This document shows positions 7,906 to 14,881 of a stretch of 64,000 nucleotides of DNA, piece by piece (position 1 is the stretch's first letter; every line of letters begins with the position of its first letter). The notes under the pieces are model-generated. The model was not told the DNA's origin. It ran no database searches and worked only from the letters and a program-made list of their open reading frames with translations. The DNA lies in NCBI GenBank assembly GCA_018715525.1, contig DVLL01000001.1, positions 1 through 64,000 of the forward strand, written 5' to 3'. The DNA comes from Candidatus Faeciplasma pullistercoris. Lineage in GTDB: Bacteria; Bacillota; Clostridia; Oscillospirales; Ruminococcaceae. A program made the translations under genes and the position numbers.

Positions 7906-9030
7906 TTATACAGAGAAATTCAATTTGTTCATATTGGAGCATTTTAGCTCAAAGGAAGAATGAACATAACGATTTAGCGTGATATTCACATTAGCGTGTC
8001 CAAGCACTTCACTCAAGCTTTTAATCTCAAACCCCACCTCTACGCAGCGAGTAGCAAAAGTGTGGCGGAGAGCATGGAAATTAGCATCGGAGATGCCACT
8101 ATCTTTTACATAAGATTTGAAACGGTTTTGCATTGTGCGAGGCTCAATATAACGGTCATTTCCCGTTAAAATATAGGCTTTTGGGTTTGCAATAAATTTC
8201 TGTGCTATATCTACAACAAATGTCGGTAACGGTATTTCACGCACTGAGCATTGGCTTTTAGGCTCCGTTATAACTATTTTTGTTTTTGAAAATGCTCCAT
8301 TCCCAGTATCTTGTATGCGTTGCATTGTCTTTCTGATTTTTAGAGTAGTCTGAGCGAGGTTAAAATCTTCCCACTGCAAAGCACACAGTTCACCAACACG
8401 GATTCCGGTATATAGGGACAAGAACACTCCAAACTTATACAAATCCATATCATCTATAAGAACACCGATTAAAGCATCTTGCTCTGCCTGTGTTAAAACA
8501 CGCATTTCTTTTTCCTTTTTCTTGATAGTGAGCTTTCCAAGATTGCATATAACAGGCAAGCCTTTATAACGAGCGTATTCCATTGTGCTTTTTACGATGG
8601 TTAAAATGTCGGTGACAGTTTTTGGTGCTAAGCCACCGGTATTATCTAAACGTCCTTCAGTAAGTTGAAATTCAACGAAGCTCTCAATGATATCGGTCGA
8701 AAGCATCGAAAGCTGATACTTTCCTAATTGTGGTTTGATGTGAGTATTGATTAAATGAGCATATCGAGCGTAAGTTGACTCTTTTGTGTTTAGTTGAGAT
8801 GAATGAAGCCATGAATCCAGAAGCTCATTGTATGTTAATGAACTTTTGGGTGTTGTTCTTTCTTTTTTGGGGCTGCTACGGTCATCGGTGAGTTTTTGTT
8901 TGACCTCACTGTATGTCTTTCCGTAAACATAAGCATACTTAGCTTTGTTTTGTGCATCATAGCTGCAAATATATCTTCCTTCCCATCTGCCGTCCTTTCT
9001 CTTGTAAATGTTTTCGCCTTTTCTTGGCAT
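7906..9030 (-). CDS. Tyrosine site-specific integrase
   Basis: 374 residues from ATG at 9030 (MPRKGENIYKRKDGRW), chosen because AGAGGAGG stands just upstream; the frame extends 68 codons further without a ribosome site. It has an N-terminal arm-binding region, a SAM-like core-binding domain (~70-160), and a catalytic domain with Arg in TGIRVGELCALQWEDF, His-x-x-Arg in HALRHTFATR, His in LGHANVNITLNRY and the final Tyr nucleophile. Size and order match Tn916-like/phage integrases. It catalyses excision and insertion of an element by strand exchange at att sites. It is distinct from the three serine recombinases at 15-20 kb, so the window carries two integration systems. No excisionase gene was identified. 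Confidence 0.92.
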   Translation of the reverse strand: MPRKGENIYKRKDGRWEGRYICSYDAQNKAKYAYVYGKTYSEVKQKLTDDRSSPKKERTTPKSSLTYNELLDSWLHSSQLNTKESTYARYAHLINTHIKPQLGKYQLSMLSTDIIESFVEFQLTEGRLDNTGGLAPKTVTDILTIVKSTMEYARYKGLPVICNLGKLTIKKKEKEMRVLTQAEQDALIGVLIDDMDLYKFGVFLSLYTGIRVGELCALQWEDFNLAQTTLKIRKTMQRIQDTGNGAFSKTKIVITEPKSQCSVREIPLPTFVVDIAQKFIANPKAYILTGNDRYIEPRTMQNRFKSYVKDSGISDANFHALRHTFATRCVEVGFEIKSLSEVLGHANVNITLNRYVHSSFELKCSNMNKLNFSV

Positions 9031-9112
9031 AGTTATTACCTCCTCTCTGAATGATGTTGACGGAGATTTTGACGGCGAATAAGAATCGAAATATCGCAAA
9101 TCAAGGGGTTTC

Positions 9113-9215
9113 CGTGTAAAATTCGCTATCATAAAGTCGATTTCGTAAATATTTTTCGACCTTTTTCTCGTATATATTGACAAATTCGGCAACATCGTGT
9201 ATAATTTTACACGAT
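9113..9215. promoter_or_regulatory. Operator-like palindrome and extra half-site at the integrase control region
   Basis: ATCGTGTA (9194-9201) and TACACGAT (9208-9215) form a palindrome covering the -10 box of the plus-strand promoter. CGTGTAAAATT at 9113-9123 repeats one arm of it (reverse complement of 9203-9213) on the integrase side. The layout fits a repressor controlling divergent transcription; the binder is not known. Confidence 0.5.
9177..9205 (+). promoter_or_regulatory. Consensus sigma-A promoter for a small RNA
   Basis: TTGACA (9177-9182), 17-nt spacer, TATAAT (9200-9205): a perfect consensus pair on the plus strand with no plus-strand gene downstream before a terminator. Transcription would start near 9212. 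Confidence 0.75.
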
Positions 9216-9301
9216 ACTTTTCGCAAAGTGTCATACTTCAAGTTATATACTTTACGAAATAAACGACGATTTAGTGGGCTGAAAATGCCCGCTTTTTTAT
9301 T
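9212..9301 (+). ncRNA. Candidate ~85-90-nt small RNA
   Basis: Bounded by the consensus promoter at 9177-9205 and a terminator hairpin GTGGGC-TGAAAAT-GCCCGC followed by six T (about 9274-9298). It contains one copy of the 19-bp repeat (9241-9259). It holds no convincing ORF. The 3' end touches the stop codon of the converging SLOG gene, so an antisense effect on that mRNA end is possible. Confidence 0.5.
9241..9259 (-). repeat. 19-bp repeat, copy B (inverted partner at 7816-7834)
   Basis: AGTTATATACTTTACGAAA is the exact reverse complement of copy A, placing the two in inverted orientation around the tyrosine integrase gene. The shorter string TTTCGTAAA also occurs at about 9141-9149. Confidence 0.85.
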
Positions 9302-9770
9302 TTTCTGCAGCGTTAATTACAAGCAATTTTTTTCTTTTTGCATACTCAACTGTGTATGCGGTTCCACCTATGTTTTGGGTTAGGTAGCAAACGCAAACAC
9401 TGCTGTTATCGACCAAATGGCGGTTGCGCTTGTGCATACATCCCCTGGAGTATTCTTGGGAAGTGTAAACCACTTTATCTGCTTGCCGCTTTATGACCTC
9501 GTAGATTTCAATATCACGAGAATTCCATCCGTTTGTCTGCGACAAGCACGGGAGAACCAAGATGAGCTTTATCTGAGGGTAATCTGACTTCAAATCAAGT
9601 ACAGTCTGTGCTACGAGTGTATCGAACCCCAATGCGCCACCTGTACCGAAATATATATATTCGTTATCAATCAACTCAATAAGGATTTCTTTGAGCCGCC
9701 GGGCGAGTGCAGTCATTCGTTCCTGCGGTATTTTTCTATGTCCGGTGAAGCATACAGTCCGATTTTTCAG
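9297..9770 (-). CDS. SLOG-family (DUF1273/YpsA-like) protein, probable CTG start
   Basis: The first ATG (9716) would give 139 residues and cut off the family's N-terminal nucleotide-binding motif. The frame continues upstream through KNRTVCFTGHRKIPQER to an in-frame TAG; the only start-like codon in that stretch is CTG at 9770, preceded by an AGGGAG sequence ~10 nt away. With this start the protein has 157 residues and the canonical CFTGHR opening, followed by FGTGGALGFDTLVAQTV, KLILVLPCLSQTNGW and a C-terminal GGTAYTVEYAKRK. SLOG proteins bind nucleotides or nucleotide-derived signals through a Rossmann-like fold; small ones are common on mobile elements. Exact role unknown. It is transcribed towards the integrase. 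Confidence 0.8.
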   Translation of the reverse strand: MKNRTVCFTGHRKIPQERMTALARRLKEILIELIDNEYIYFGTGGALGFDTLVAQTVLDLKSDYPQIKLILVLPCLSQTNGWNSRDIEIYEVIKRQADKVVYTSQEYSRGCMHKRNRHLVDNSSVCVCYLTQNIGGTAYTVEYAKRKKLLVINAAEK

Positions 9771-9912
9771 TTTCTACAGCTCCCTATATCAACACTAAAA
9801 GTATCGAAATTCTAATTATAATACTTATAGTGTAGCATAGTCAAGAATAAATATCAATAGTCTGTGGGAAAACAGCAACAATATTTATAGACTATATATA
9901 GGAGGATGTAAT

Positions 9913-10248
9913 ATGAGCGAAATATCTAAATTTATCGGACAACGTATCCGTAATTATAGAACCCAAAAGAATTTAAGCCAGGAAAAATTGGCAGAAGCCG
10001 CAGGCTGTCACCCGACTTACATCGGGCAAGTAGAACGTGGTGAGAAAAACGCAACGCTTGAAAGCATCGAAAAGATTGCATCGGCATTGAATATCCCGCT
10101 TTCTCAACTCTTTGAAAAACTTGGCGATGGAGAAACGGCTGACAGTATTCCTCTCAAATGTTATGAGTTCTTATCAGCAAAGACCAAGACGGAACAGGAG
10201 CATCTTTATCGTATGCTCATTGAGATGGACAAGTACAAGAGCAAATGA
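9913..10248 (+). CDS. XRE-family HTH regulator (111 aa)
   Basis: ATG with AGGAGG upstream. Residues 5-65 are a typical Cro/C1 domain: IRNYRTQKNLSQEKLAEAAGCHPTYIGQVERGEKNATLESIEKIASALNI. The remaining ~40 residues are short and charged. It is divergent from the SLOG gene and ends with its own terminator. A regulator of element functions is likely; the target is not visible. Confidence 0.85.
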   Translation: MSEISKFIGQRIRNYRTQKNLSQEKLAEAAGCHPTYIGQVERGEKNATLESIEKIASALNIPLSQLFEKLGDGETADSIPLKCYEFLSAKTKTEQEHLYRMLIEMDKYKSK

Positions 10249-10261
10249 CAATCAAGACAGT

Positions 10262-10312
10262 AAAAGACCGTAGTGGTATGGCAGATAGCCAACAACCATT
10301 ACGGTCTTTTTT
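10262..10312 (+). terminator. Rho-independent terminator
   Basis: AAAAGACCGTA pairs with TACGGTCTTTT, followed by T residues, just after the 111-aa regulator; it can act for both converging genes. Confidence 0.8.
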
Positions 10313-10334
10313 GCTTTGAACCTCGTCAGCTTAT

Positions 10335-10565
10335 TCATTGGGAGGCGTTTTCGTCTGCATCACTCTCTCGGATGAAACTTACAATATCTCCCGCATCACA
10401 ATCCAGTACATCAGCAATCTTCATAAGGATTGAAAGGGCGACTTCTTGATTTTTGCGGAGCTTTGTAAAAGTGGCAGGAGCGATACCGGCGAGCTTACGC
10501 AACTCCACCTTGCTCATTTCTCGTTCAGCAAGCATTACCCATAGTTTTTTGTAACTGACTTTCAT
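10335..10565 (-). CDS. Small Cro/C1-type HTH protein (76 aa)
   Basis: ATG at 10565 with an AGGTG site; 25 further upstream codons in frame lack a ribosome site. Almost the whole protein is one HTH domain: MKVSYKKLWVMLAEREMSKVELRKLAGIAPATFTKL, then a helix rich in Ala/Ile/Leu and an acidic tail. Very similar single-domain regulators are standard in Firmicutes conjugative elements. Divergent from the 104-aa regulator, with about 380 nt of control DNA between them. Confidence 0.8.
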   Translation of the reverse strand: MKVSYKKLWVMLAEREMSKVELRKLAGIAPATFTKLRKNQEVALSILMKIADVLDCDAGDIVSFIRESDADENASQ

Positions 10566-10610
10566 TATCAACACCTCACAGACAGTAGGTTTTATTTTGC
10601 TTGTCCATAC

Positions 10611-10640
10611 ATTATAACACAAAAAAGCCCGATGCAACAA
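10611..10640 (-). promoter_or_regulatory. Promoter of the 76-aa HTH gene
   Basis: On the minus strand TTGTTG, 18-nt spacer, then TGTTATAAT (extended -10), about 45 nt before the ATG. Confidence 0.55.
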
Positions 10641-10813
10641 TGGAATTGCGAAATAATTCGTGTAATTATATCTATAATTTCGAGAAGTTGAACTAAAATC
10701 GTGCTATAATATTATTTGAGGCGTTTGCGGTGGATGGGCTTATCCATAATCGTCTCGCAGTATGCAAGAAAAAAACGTTTGCAACACAAAATATGACCCT
10801 TAATAACTTCTCA

Positions 10814-10883
10814 TTTACGCTAAAAACATAGAATTATTGCATAAAGCGTAAAATCCTGTAATATCCTGTCGGATTAAGCGTAA
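10814..10883. promoter_or_regulatory. Three AGCGTAA operator-like repeats
   Basis: TTTACGCT (10814-10821), AGCGTAAA (10845-10852) and AGCGTAA (10877-10883) stand upstream of the 104-aa regulator, one inverted and two direct. The rest of the 10,641-10,946 gap is AT-rich and holds an extended -10 like element (TGCTATAAT near 10,703) but no gene. Confidence 0.45.
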
Positions 10884-10946
10884 GCCCTTGGGTTATTGAA
10901 ACCGCCTTTTCGCCTACGATATATAGTGGCAAGGTGGTGAGGCAAA

Positions 10947-11261
10947 ATGGACACTAAGTTTATCCGAGATAGGATTACACAACTACGGATGCAGAAAGGT
11001 GTATCCGAATACAAAATGAGCTATGACCTGGGACATAGCCGCAGTTACATATACAATATTTCTTCCGGTAAATCTTTGCCTCCGATGGCAGAGTTCCTTG
11101 AAATTTGTGAGTACCTTGGCGTAACGCCAAGCGAGTTTTTCAACGACAAATTTGAGAACCCTATTTTGGTTCAATCTGCAGTTGAGGAAATTCAAAAACT
11201 TGACGACGATGATTTGATGCTTGTGATAAGCAATGTACGTCGGCTCAATAGAGACAAATAA
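10947..11261 (+). CDS. XRE-family HTH regulator (104 aa)
   Basis: Preceded by AAGGTGGTGAGGC and starting at ATG. HTH core at residues ~4-62: IRDRITQLRMQKGVSEYKMSYDLGHSRSYIYNISSGKSLPPMAEFLEICEYLGV. The C-terminal ~40 residues are acidic. Together with the neighbouring small HTH proteins it forms the control cluster of the element. It may bind the AGCGTAA repeats upstream (inference). Confidence 0.82.
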   Translation: MDTKFIRDRITQLRMQKGVSEYKMSYDLGHSRSYIYNISSGKSLPPMAEFLEICEYLGVTPSEFFNDKFENPILVQSAVEEIQKLDDDDLMLVISNVRRLNRDK

Positions 11262-11298
11262 CCCATCTTATTTGCCGACATTTCAAAAATATTTGAAA

Positions 11299-11346
11299 GA
11301 CCGCAAAGCGTTCGGCATAATTCCCGAAGTTTTGCGGTCGTTTTCA
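11299..11346 (+). terminator. Rho-independent terminator
   Basis: GACCGCAAA pairs with TTTGCGGTC with an inner TTCGG/CCGAA stem, then GTTTTCATTT. Confidence 0.75.
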
Positions 11347-11390
11347 TTTATAATATAGGTAAAAAACAAAAAATGGAGGATATTACGCCT

Positions 11391-12803
11391 ATGCAGCAAT
11401 TCATTAGTGGCTCTTTCAAGCAAATTGAAAAGCCGCAATCCGTTCATCCCCCGTCGATTCCGGTGGACTTGTCTCAGTACGATGAGGAGTATATTACATA
11501 CTGCATCGAGCAGGAGCAAAGCATCAGCGAATTGGAGGCAGGGTTACACACCAACGACGACCCTGCGGAAATCGCAAAGAAAGCACTCGTAACAGCGTGT
11601 GCGTTTTACGATGCAGATTGGGCAGGTGTTATCGAGCTTGACCTGGAACTCAACATTTGGGCTTCAAGTTGGTGGCATAACATCGACCCTGCCGTTAAGG
11701 AACTGGAAAAGATGCAGGAGTTTGAAAACCTTATGGTTATGCCCAGCATCATCGAAGCAATCAAAAAGCAGAAGCCCATCATCTTTTCTGATGTTGAGGA
11801 TATTGCGAAAACCTCACCTAAAGAATACCAAGTCTATAAGCGGCTTGAAGTTCATTCCGTTATGGCTGTGCCTTTCGGACCCAAGCCTATGGGCTTCCTT
11901 GTTGTCCGAAATCTCAAAAAGTATCACAACCGGACAAGCACTCTCAATACGCTTGCTTACGTTATTCATCGTGCGATTGCACAGAAGAATACTATGGAAA
12001 GGGTCAGAATGGCTCTTACGCCGGATGAAATCAAGACCGACAATGACGTGATAATTAACTTCTTCGGTGGTATGGAAATCACCACATCTGCAGGTGTATG
12101 GAAAGAACAGGATTTTAACTCTCCCAAAAGCAGCCGTGCAGTTGCTTACATTATGATGCACAGAAAGAAAGCACACTCGCCGTTGGCGATTGCCGATGCC
12201 TTATACCCCGAAGATGGCTCAGACATCGACACTATCAATAAGAACATTCGTGGTTATATATACCGCTTTAGAAAGTCGTTTGAGCCAATTTGCAAAAGCA
12301 AACTGATTGAATATACCACAAACGGCTATAGATTAAGCCCATCAGCGAACGTGATGAGCGACCTGCAGAAGTTTGAAAAGCTCTGGAATCAGACACGGAA
12401 GGACATTCCCATTCCGCAAAAAGTACACGCCTTGAAACACGCTATCAAGCTGTATAAGGGGCACGTCCTGGGAGCTGCCTGTGATGACCATTGGATTGTA
12501 GGAACGGCGACAGAATACAAGATGAAGTACATCGCTATGGTGGACGAGCTATTGACCATTTTCTCCGAGTTTGAGGACTACGACGGTATTCATCATTTTG
12601 CATCAAAGGCGGTGAGCCTTATTCCCGAAAACGTCAAAGCTCAGTATTGGCTTGTCTATTCCATTTACCATTCCGGTGTGGTAGCTCTCGCCAAGAGGGA
12701 GATTGAAAAGGCAAAATGCCGTCTGACTTCGGAGGAATTTGATACTCTCCAGAAGTTCATTTGCAAGGATAACTCACTTCCATACGGACAGCTTTTTGAG
12801 TAA
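11391..12803 (+). CDS. GAF plus winged-helix/BTAD (SARP-like) regulator
   Basis: 470 residues from ATG at 11391; an ATG six codons earlier overlaps the GGAGG and lacks its own ribosome site. Residues ~60-195 resemble a GAF sensor domain (KKALVTACAFYDADWAGVIELD ... MAVPFGPKPMGFLVVRN). Residues ~210-310 are an OmpR-like winged helix (INFFGGMEITTSAG, HSPLAIADALYPEDG). Residues ~315-465 are helical, with the pattern of a bacterial transcriptional activator domain (BTAD). This order makes a signal-responsive DNA-binding regulator. It ends at a strong terminator 84 nt before five iterated repeats, which could be its binding sites, as SARP-class regulators bind spaced direct repeats (inference). Confidence 0.75.
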   Translation: MQQFISGSFKQIEKPQSVHPPSIPVDLSQYDEEYITYCIEQEQSISELEAGLHTNDDPAEIAKKALVTACAFYDADWAGVIELDLELNIWASSWWHNIDPAVKELEKMQEFENLMVMPSIIEAIKKQKPIIFSDVEDIAKTSPKEYQVYKRLEVHSVMAVPFGPKPMGFLVVRNLKKYHNRTSTLNTLAYVIHRAIAQKNTMERVRMALTPDEIKTDNDVIINFFGGMEITTSAGVWKEQDFNSPKSSRAVAYIMMHRKKAHSPLAIADALYPEDGSDIDTINKNIRGYIYRFRKSFEPICKSKLIEYTTNGYRLSPSANVMSDLQKFEKLWNQTRKDIPIPQKVHALKHAIKLYKGHVLGAACDDHWIVGTATEYKMKYIAMVDELLTIFSEFEDYDGIHHFASKAVSLIPENVKAQYWLVYSIYHSGVVALAKREIEKAKCRLTSEEFDTLQKFICKDNSLPYGQLFE

Positions 12804-12824
12804 AAAACAAGCTGTTTTCTCGAT

Positions 12825-12868
12825 AGAGGGTACGAACCCCTAAAAAGGTTCGTACCCTCTATTTTTTT
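12825..12868 (+). terminator. Strong Rho-independent terminator
   Basis: A perfect 14-bp stem, AGAGGGTACGAACC with GGTTCGTACCCTCT, loop of 8, then seven T. Confidence 0.92.
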
Positions 12869-12886
12869 GTCGAAAAACGCCCATTT

Positions 12887-13007
12887 GACTCTCGTGCGAC
12901 ACTATAAACGACTCTCGTGCGACACCTCTTTTTCTCATTTGACTCTCGTGCGACGCAAACGGGGGTCATTTGACTCTCGTGCGACTCCCATACGACTTTC
13001 GTGCGAC
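12887..13007 (+). repeat. Five iterated 14-bp repeats (iteron-like)
   Basis: GACTCTCGTGCGAC occurs exactly at 12887, 12910, 12941 and 12972, and once with a single change (GACTTTCGTGCGAC) at 12994. Start-to-start distances are 23, 31, 31 and 22 bp, close to two and three DNA helical turns, so the copies face roughly the same side of the helix. Three copies are preceded by CATTT. No coding frame explains them. Possible roles are a replication or transfer origin, or an activator-binding array. Confidence 0.85.
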
Positions 13008-13088
13008 ACCCGTAAGGTAGCCTTTAAGGGCAGAAGCTCTTAAAACTAAATTACGGGGGTTTACATTTTGAAGAAAAACATCCTTATG

Positions 13089-13148
13089 AGGGGTGCTTTT
13101 GCAAAACGCAGAAGCACTCCTTATTTTTTTACCCTCTGCCGTAGGGTA
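13089..13148 (+). promoter_or_regulatory. Attenuator-like leader of the sigma-like gene
   Basis: AGGGGTGCTT (13089-13098) pairs with AAGCACTCCT (13112-13121) and is followed by a seven-T run, forming a terminator inside the leader. A second hairpin TACCCT/AGGGTA (13130-13148) starts in the T-run. A short frame beginning TTG at 13068 (MKKNILMRGAFAKRR...) reads through it. Together this looks like transcription attenuation, possibly with a leader peptide. Confidence 0.55.
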
Positions 13149-13225
13149 CAGCGTTCCCGTGCTCCTCCGCTTGGATTTTTGACTTTAACCCAAAATCAAA
13201 AATTCAAAATCACGGAGGAACCAAT

Positions 13226-13699
13226 ATGTACAAGAAAGACAGCCTTTATTCCATTAACAAGAAGAATCCCGATGCCATCGTTTACAAGTTCGCTACCGGC
13301 GAGCAGCACGAGGTCACTCGTGCAGACTTTCCAAGCGAGGAAGAATTTCTCGCTTTTAAGGCGTGGTCGGACGAGGACCTCCACACCGAGGACAAGCGTG
13401 ACGTGCTGGCGGGCATTCGCCAAGTTTCCATTGACGACCTTTCCGAAGCTGCTATCGCTGTGCCTGCCATCGACGTTGTGATGGATCGGCAACAGCAGAG
13501 AGCCGACCAGCACCGTAAAGCATCCGATATGGTCGTAAAGCTCAAGGACAAGCTGACAGAAACACAGTTCCGCAGACTTTGGATGTATTACGTTGATGAA
13601 ATGTCTGAGGAAGAGATTGCAAGCGTTGAGGGTTCAAGCCAACAGGCAATTTCGCTCTCCTTGCTTGCCGCAGAGAAAAAAATAAAAAAATTTTTCTGA
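13226..13699 (+). CDS. Sigma-70 region-4-like protein of the mobile element
   Basis: 157 residues, ATG with CGGAGG upstream; chosen over an overlapping frame at 13068 that lacks a ribosome site and a protein-like composition. The N-terminal ~60 residues are typical of small sigma-like proteins of conjugative elements (YSINKKNPDAIVYKF). The C-terminal end carries an HTH: TETQFRRLWMYYVDEMSEEEIASVEGSSQQAISLSLLAAEKKIKKFF, the pattern of sigma region 4. No sigma region 2 is visible, so it is probably an accessory regulator rather than a complete sigma factor. Confidence 0.75.
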   Translation: MYKKDSLYSINKKNPDAIVYKFATGEQHEVTRADFPSEEEFLAFKAWSDEDLHTEDKRDVLAGIRQVSIDDLSEAAIAVPAIDVVMDRQQQRADQHRKASDMVVKLKDKLTETQFRRLWMYYVDEMSEEEIASVEGSSQQAISLSLLAAEKKIKKFF

Positions 13700-13739
13700 T
13701 TTGAGCCAAAACACCTTGTAAAAACGCCCCCAAATTTAT

Positions 13740-14147
13740 GTTAGGTGAAGGGACAAATCATAAAGCTCCTTTCTCCATATCGGACGGTAACAGTTTAATC
13801 CCTGCCGATATGAAGGCTCCTTGACAACTTCATAGCTTTAATCAGATAACGAACTCTCTTGTAAGAGCCGAGCCAGAGGATACGCCAAGACCACCGCAAG
13901 GTGCGAGCGAGAAATATCAGCTCTGGGAAAGTCGGGTAGCTCCCGATTGGCGACGAGGACGGAGAGGTGCTACTCCCCACCAGGGACAGTCCGAGCGTGC
14001 TAACAACCGTCGCAGGCAATCCGGTGAGAGGTCGTGTAAGTTAATCACGAGCGTGGAAGCGAGTGCCAAGAGCGTAAGGCAGTCTGAATGAGGCATTAAC
14101 GATAAAACCTAACGAGGCGGCTTTGGCTTTTGTTAGAGCCGCCTTTT
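13740..14147 (+). ncRNA. Candidate ~400-nt ornate structured RNA
   Basis: No protein-like frame fits this segment, but nested complementary pairs do: GTTAGGT 13740-13746 with ACCTAAC 14107-14113 (closes the whole domain); TAAAGCT 13761-13767 with AGCTTTA 13834-13840; CATATCGG 13776-13783 with CCGATATG 13805-13812; GCCAGAG 13872-13878 with CTCTGG 13921-13926; CACC-GCAA-GGTG 13892-13903 (GNRA tetraloop); TCGGG/CCCGA 13932-13946; GCGACG 13950-13955 with CGTCGC 14008-14013; GTTAAT 14040-14045 with ATTAAC 14095-14100; TGCC/GGCA 14064-14081. None of them cross. A terminator ends it. It is not RNase P, tmRNA, a tRNA or a group II domain V that I can recognise. Confidence 0.7.
14116..14147 (+). terminator. 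Terminator of the structured RNA
   Basis: GGCGGCT (14116-14122) pairs with AGCCGCC (14137-14143), followed by TTTT. Confidence 0.85.
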
Positions 14148-14183
14148 ACATATCCGAACAGGAGTGTAGAAAGGAACAGCTTT

Positions 14184-14543
14184 ATGAAAGACACTTGGTT
14201 ATATCGCCGTGGTGACATTTACCTCGTTGACCTTGGTAAGCACTTCGGCTCCGAGCAAGGGGGCTGCAGACCTGTTCTTCTTATACAGAATAATGTAGGA
14301 AACTACTACGGTCCCACGCTAATCGTAGCCCCCATTACATCTCGGTATCTCAAAAAGGCGAAACAGCCTACCCATTTTGCCCTTGTAGGGGTTGATAATC
14401 TCGTCAGCCCGTCTGTCGTACTTACAGAACAGATTCTTACCATTGATAAATCAAGGGTAATTAAATATGTAGGAAAGATTTCCGACGAGCAGATGCGTTC
14501 TGTTGACAAGGCGATTAAGGTCAGCCTTGGACTTGACGTTTGA
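14184..14543 (+). CDS. PemK/MazF-family toxin-like endoribonuclease
   Basis: 119 residues from ATG at 14184, with AAAGGA upstream (the frame opens earlier, inside the terminator of the RNA gene). MazF fold motifs: YRRGDIYLVDLG, GGCRPVLLIQNNVGN, TLIVAPITSR, PSVVLTEQILTIDKSRV. Family members cut mRNA at short sites and are normally held by a small antitoxin. No classical MazE-type antitoxin is next to it; the 75-aa protein downstream is a candidate partner only by position. It may help to maintain the element. Confidence 0.88.
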   Translation: MKDTWLYRRGDIYLVDLGKHFGSEQGGCRPVLLIQNNVGNYYGPTLIVAPITSRYLKKAKQPTHFALVGVDNLVSPSVVLTEQILTIDKSRVIKYVGKISDEQMRSVDKAIKVSLGLDV

Positions 14544-14616
14544 TGCTCGTTTTCTTTTCCCACAGCATAAAAAGGAAAGTTCTGGCTAATAATAAGTATC
14601 GAAAGGCGGTGCAAGT

Positions 14617-14844
14617 ATGATTGATAAAACCCAGACTCACAAAGATTTGCTCGCTTCTCTCGTTGACATCCGTGATGTCAAGATAGACCGTTCGCTCCCC
14701 ATTGAGGAAAGAGTGAAGTCCTATGTAGAGCAAGTAAAGAACCCTTATATGTTCAAAGTCGGCAACACCGTTGTCCGTGTATCATACGCAGACACCAACC
14801 GAACGATGAACGACAACTTCGTGAATATGATAGCAGCTATGTGA
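14617..14844 (+). CDS. Small conserved protein found near serine recombinases (75 aa)
   Basis: ATG preceded by GAAAGGCGGTG. Sequence features: a DIRDVKIDRSLPIEERVKSYVEQVKNPY segment, then a beta-rich GNTVVRVSYADTNRTMNDNF. I recall similar small proteins (annotated as domains of unknown function) beside large serine recombinases in Clostridia, but cannot verify the family here. It may be a recombination directionality factor or an antitoxin; neither is shown. Confidence 0.6.
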   Translation: MIDKTQTHKDLLASLVDIRDVKIDRSLPIEERVKSYVEQVKNPYMFKVGNTVVRVSYADTNRTMNDNFVNMIAAM

Positions 14845-14881
14845 TGGAAAAAATTACACGGCTGCTTCTTTTCCGACAAAC

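Noticed and set aside
12887-13007. CRISPR array
   Set aside because: Only five 14-bp repeats with spacers of 8-17 bp, far too short for CRISPR, and no cas genes nearby.
13068-13481. 137-codon plus-strand frame overlapping the sigma-like gene
   Set aside because: It starts without a ribosome site and runs out of frame through a better-supported gene. Only its first part may be a leader peptide.
13740-14147. RNase P, tmRNA or group II intron
   Set aside because: The RNase P core sequences, a tmRNA tag frame with a CCA end, and an intron domain V hairpin are all absent.
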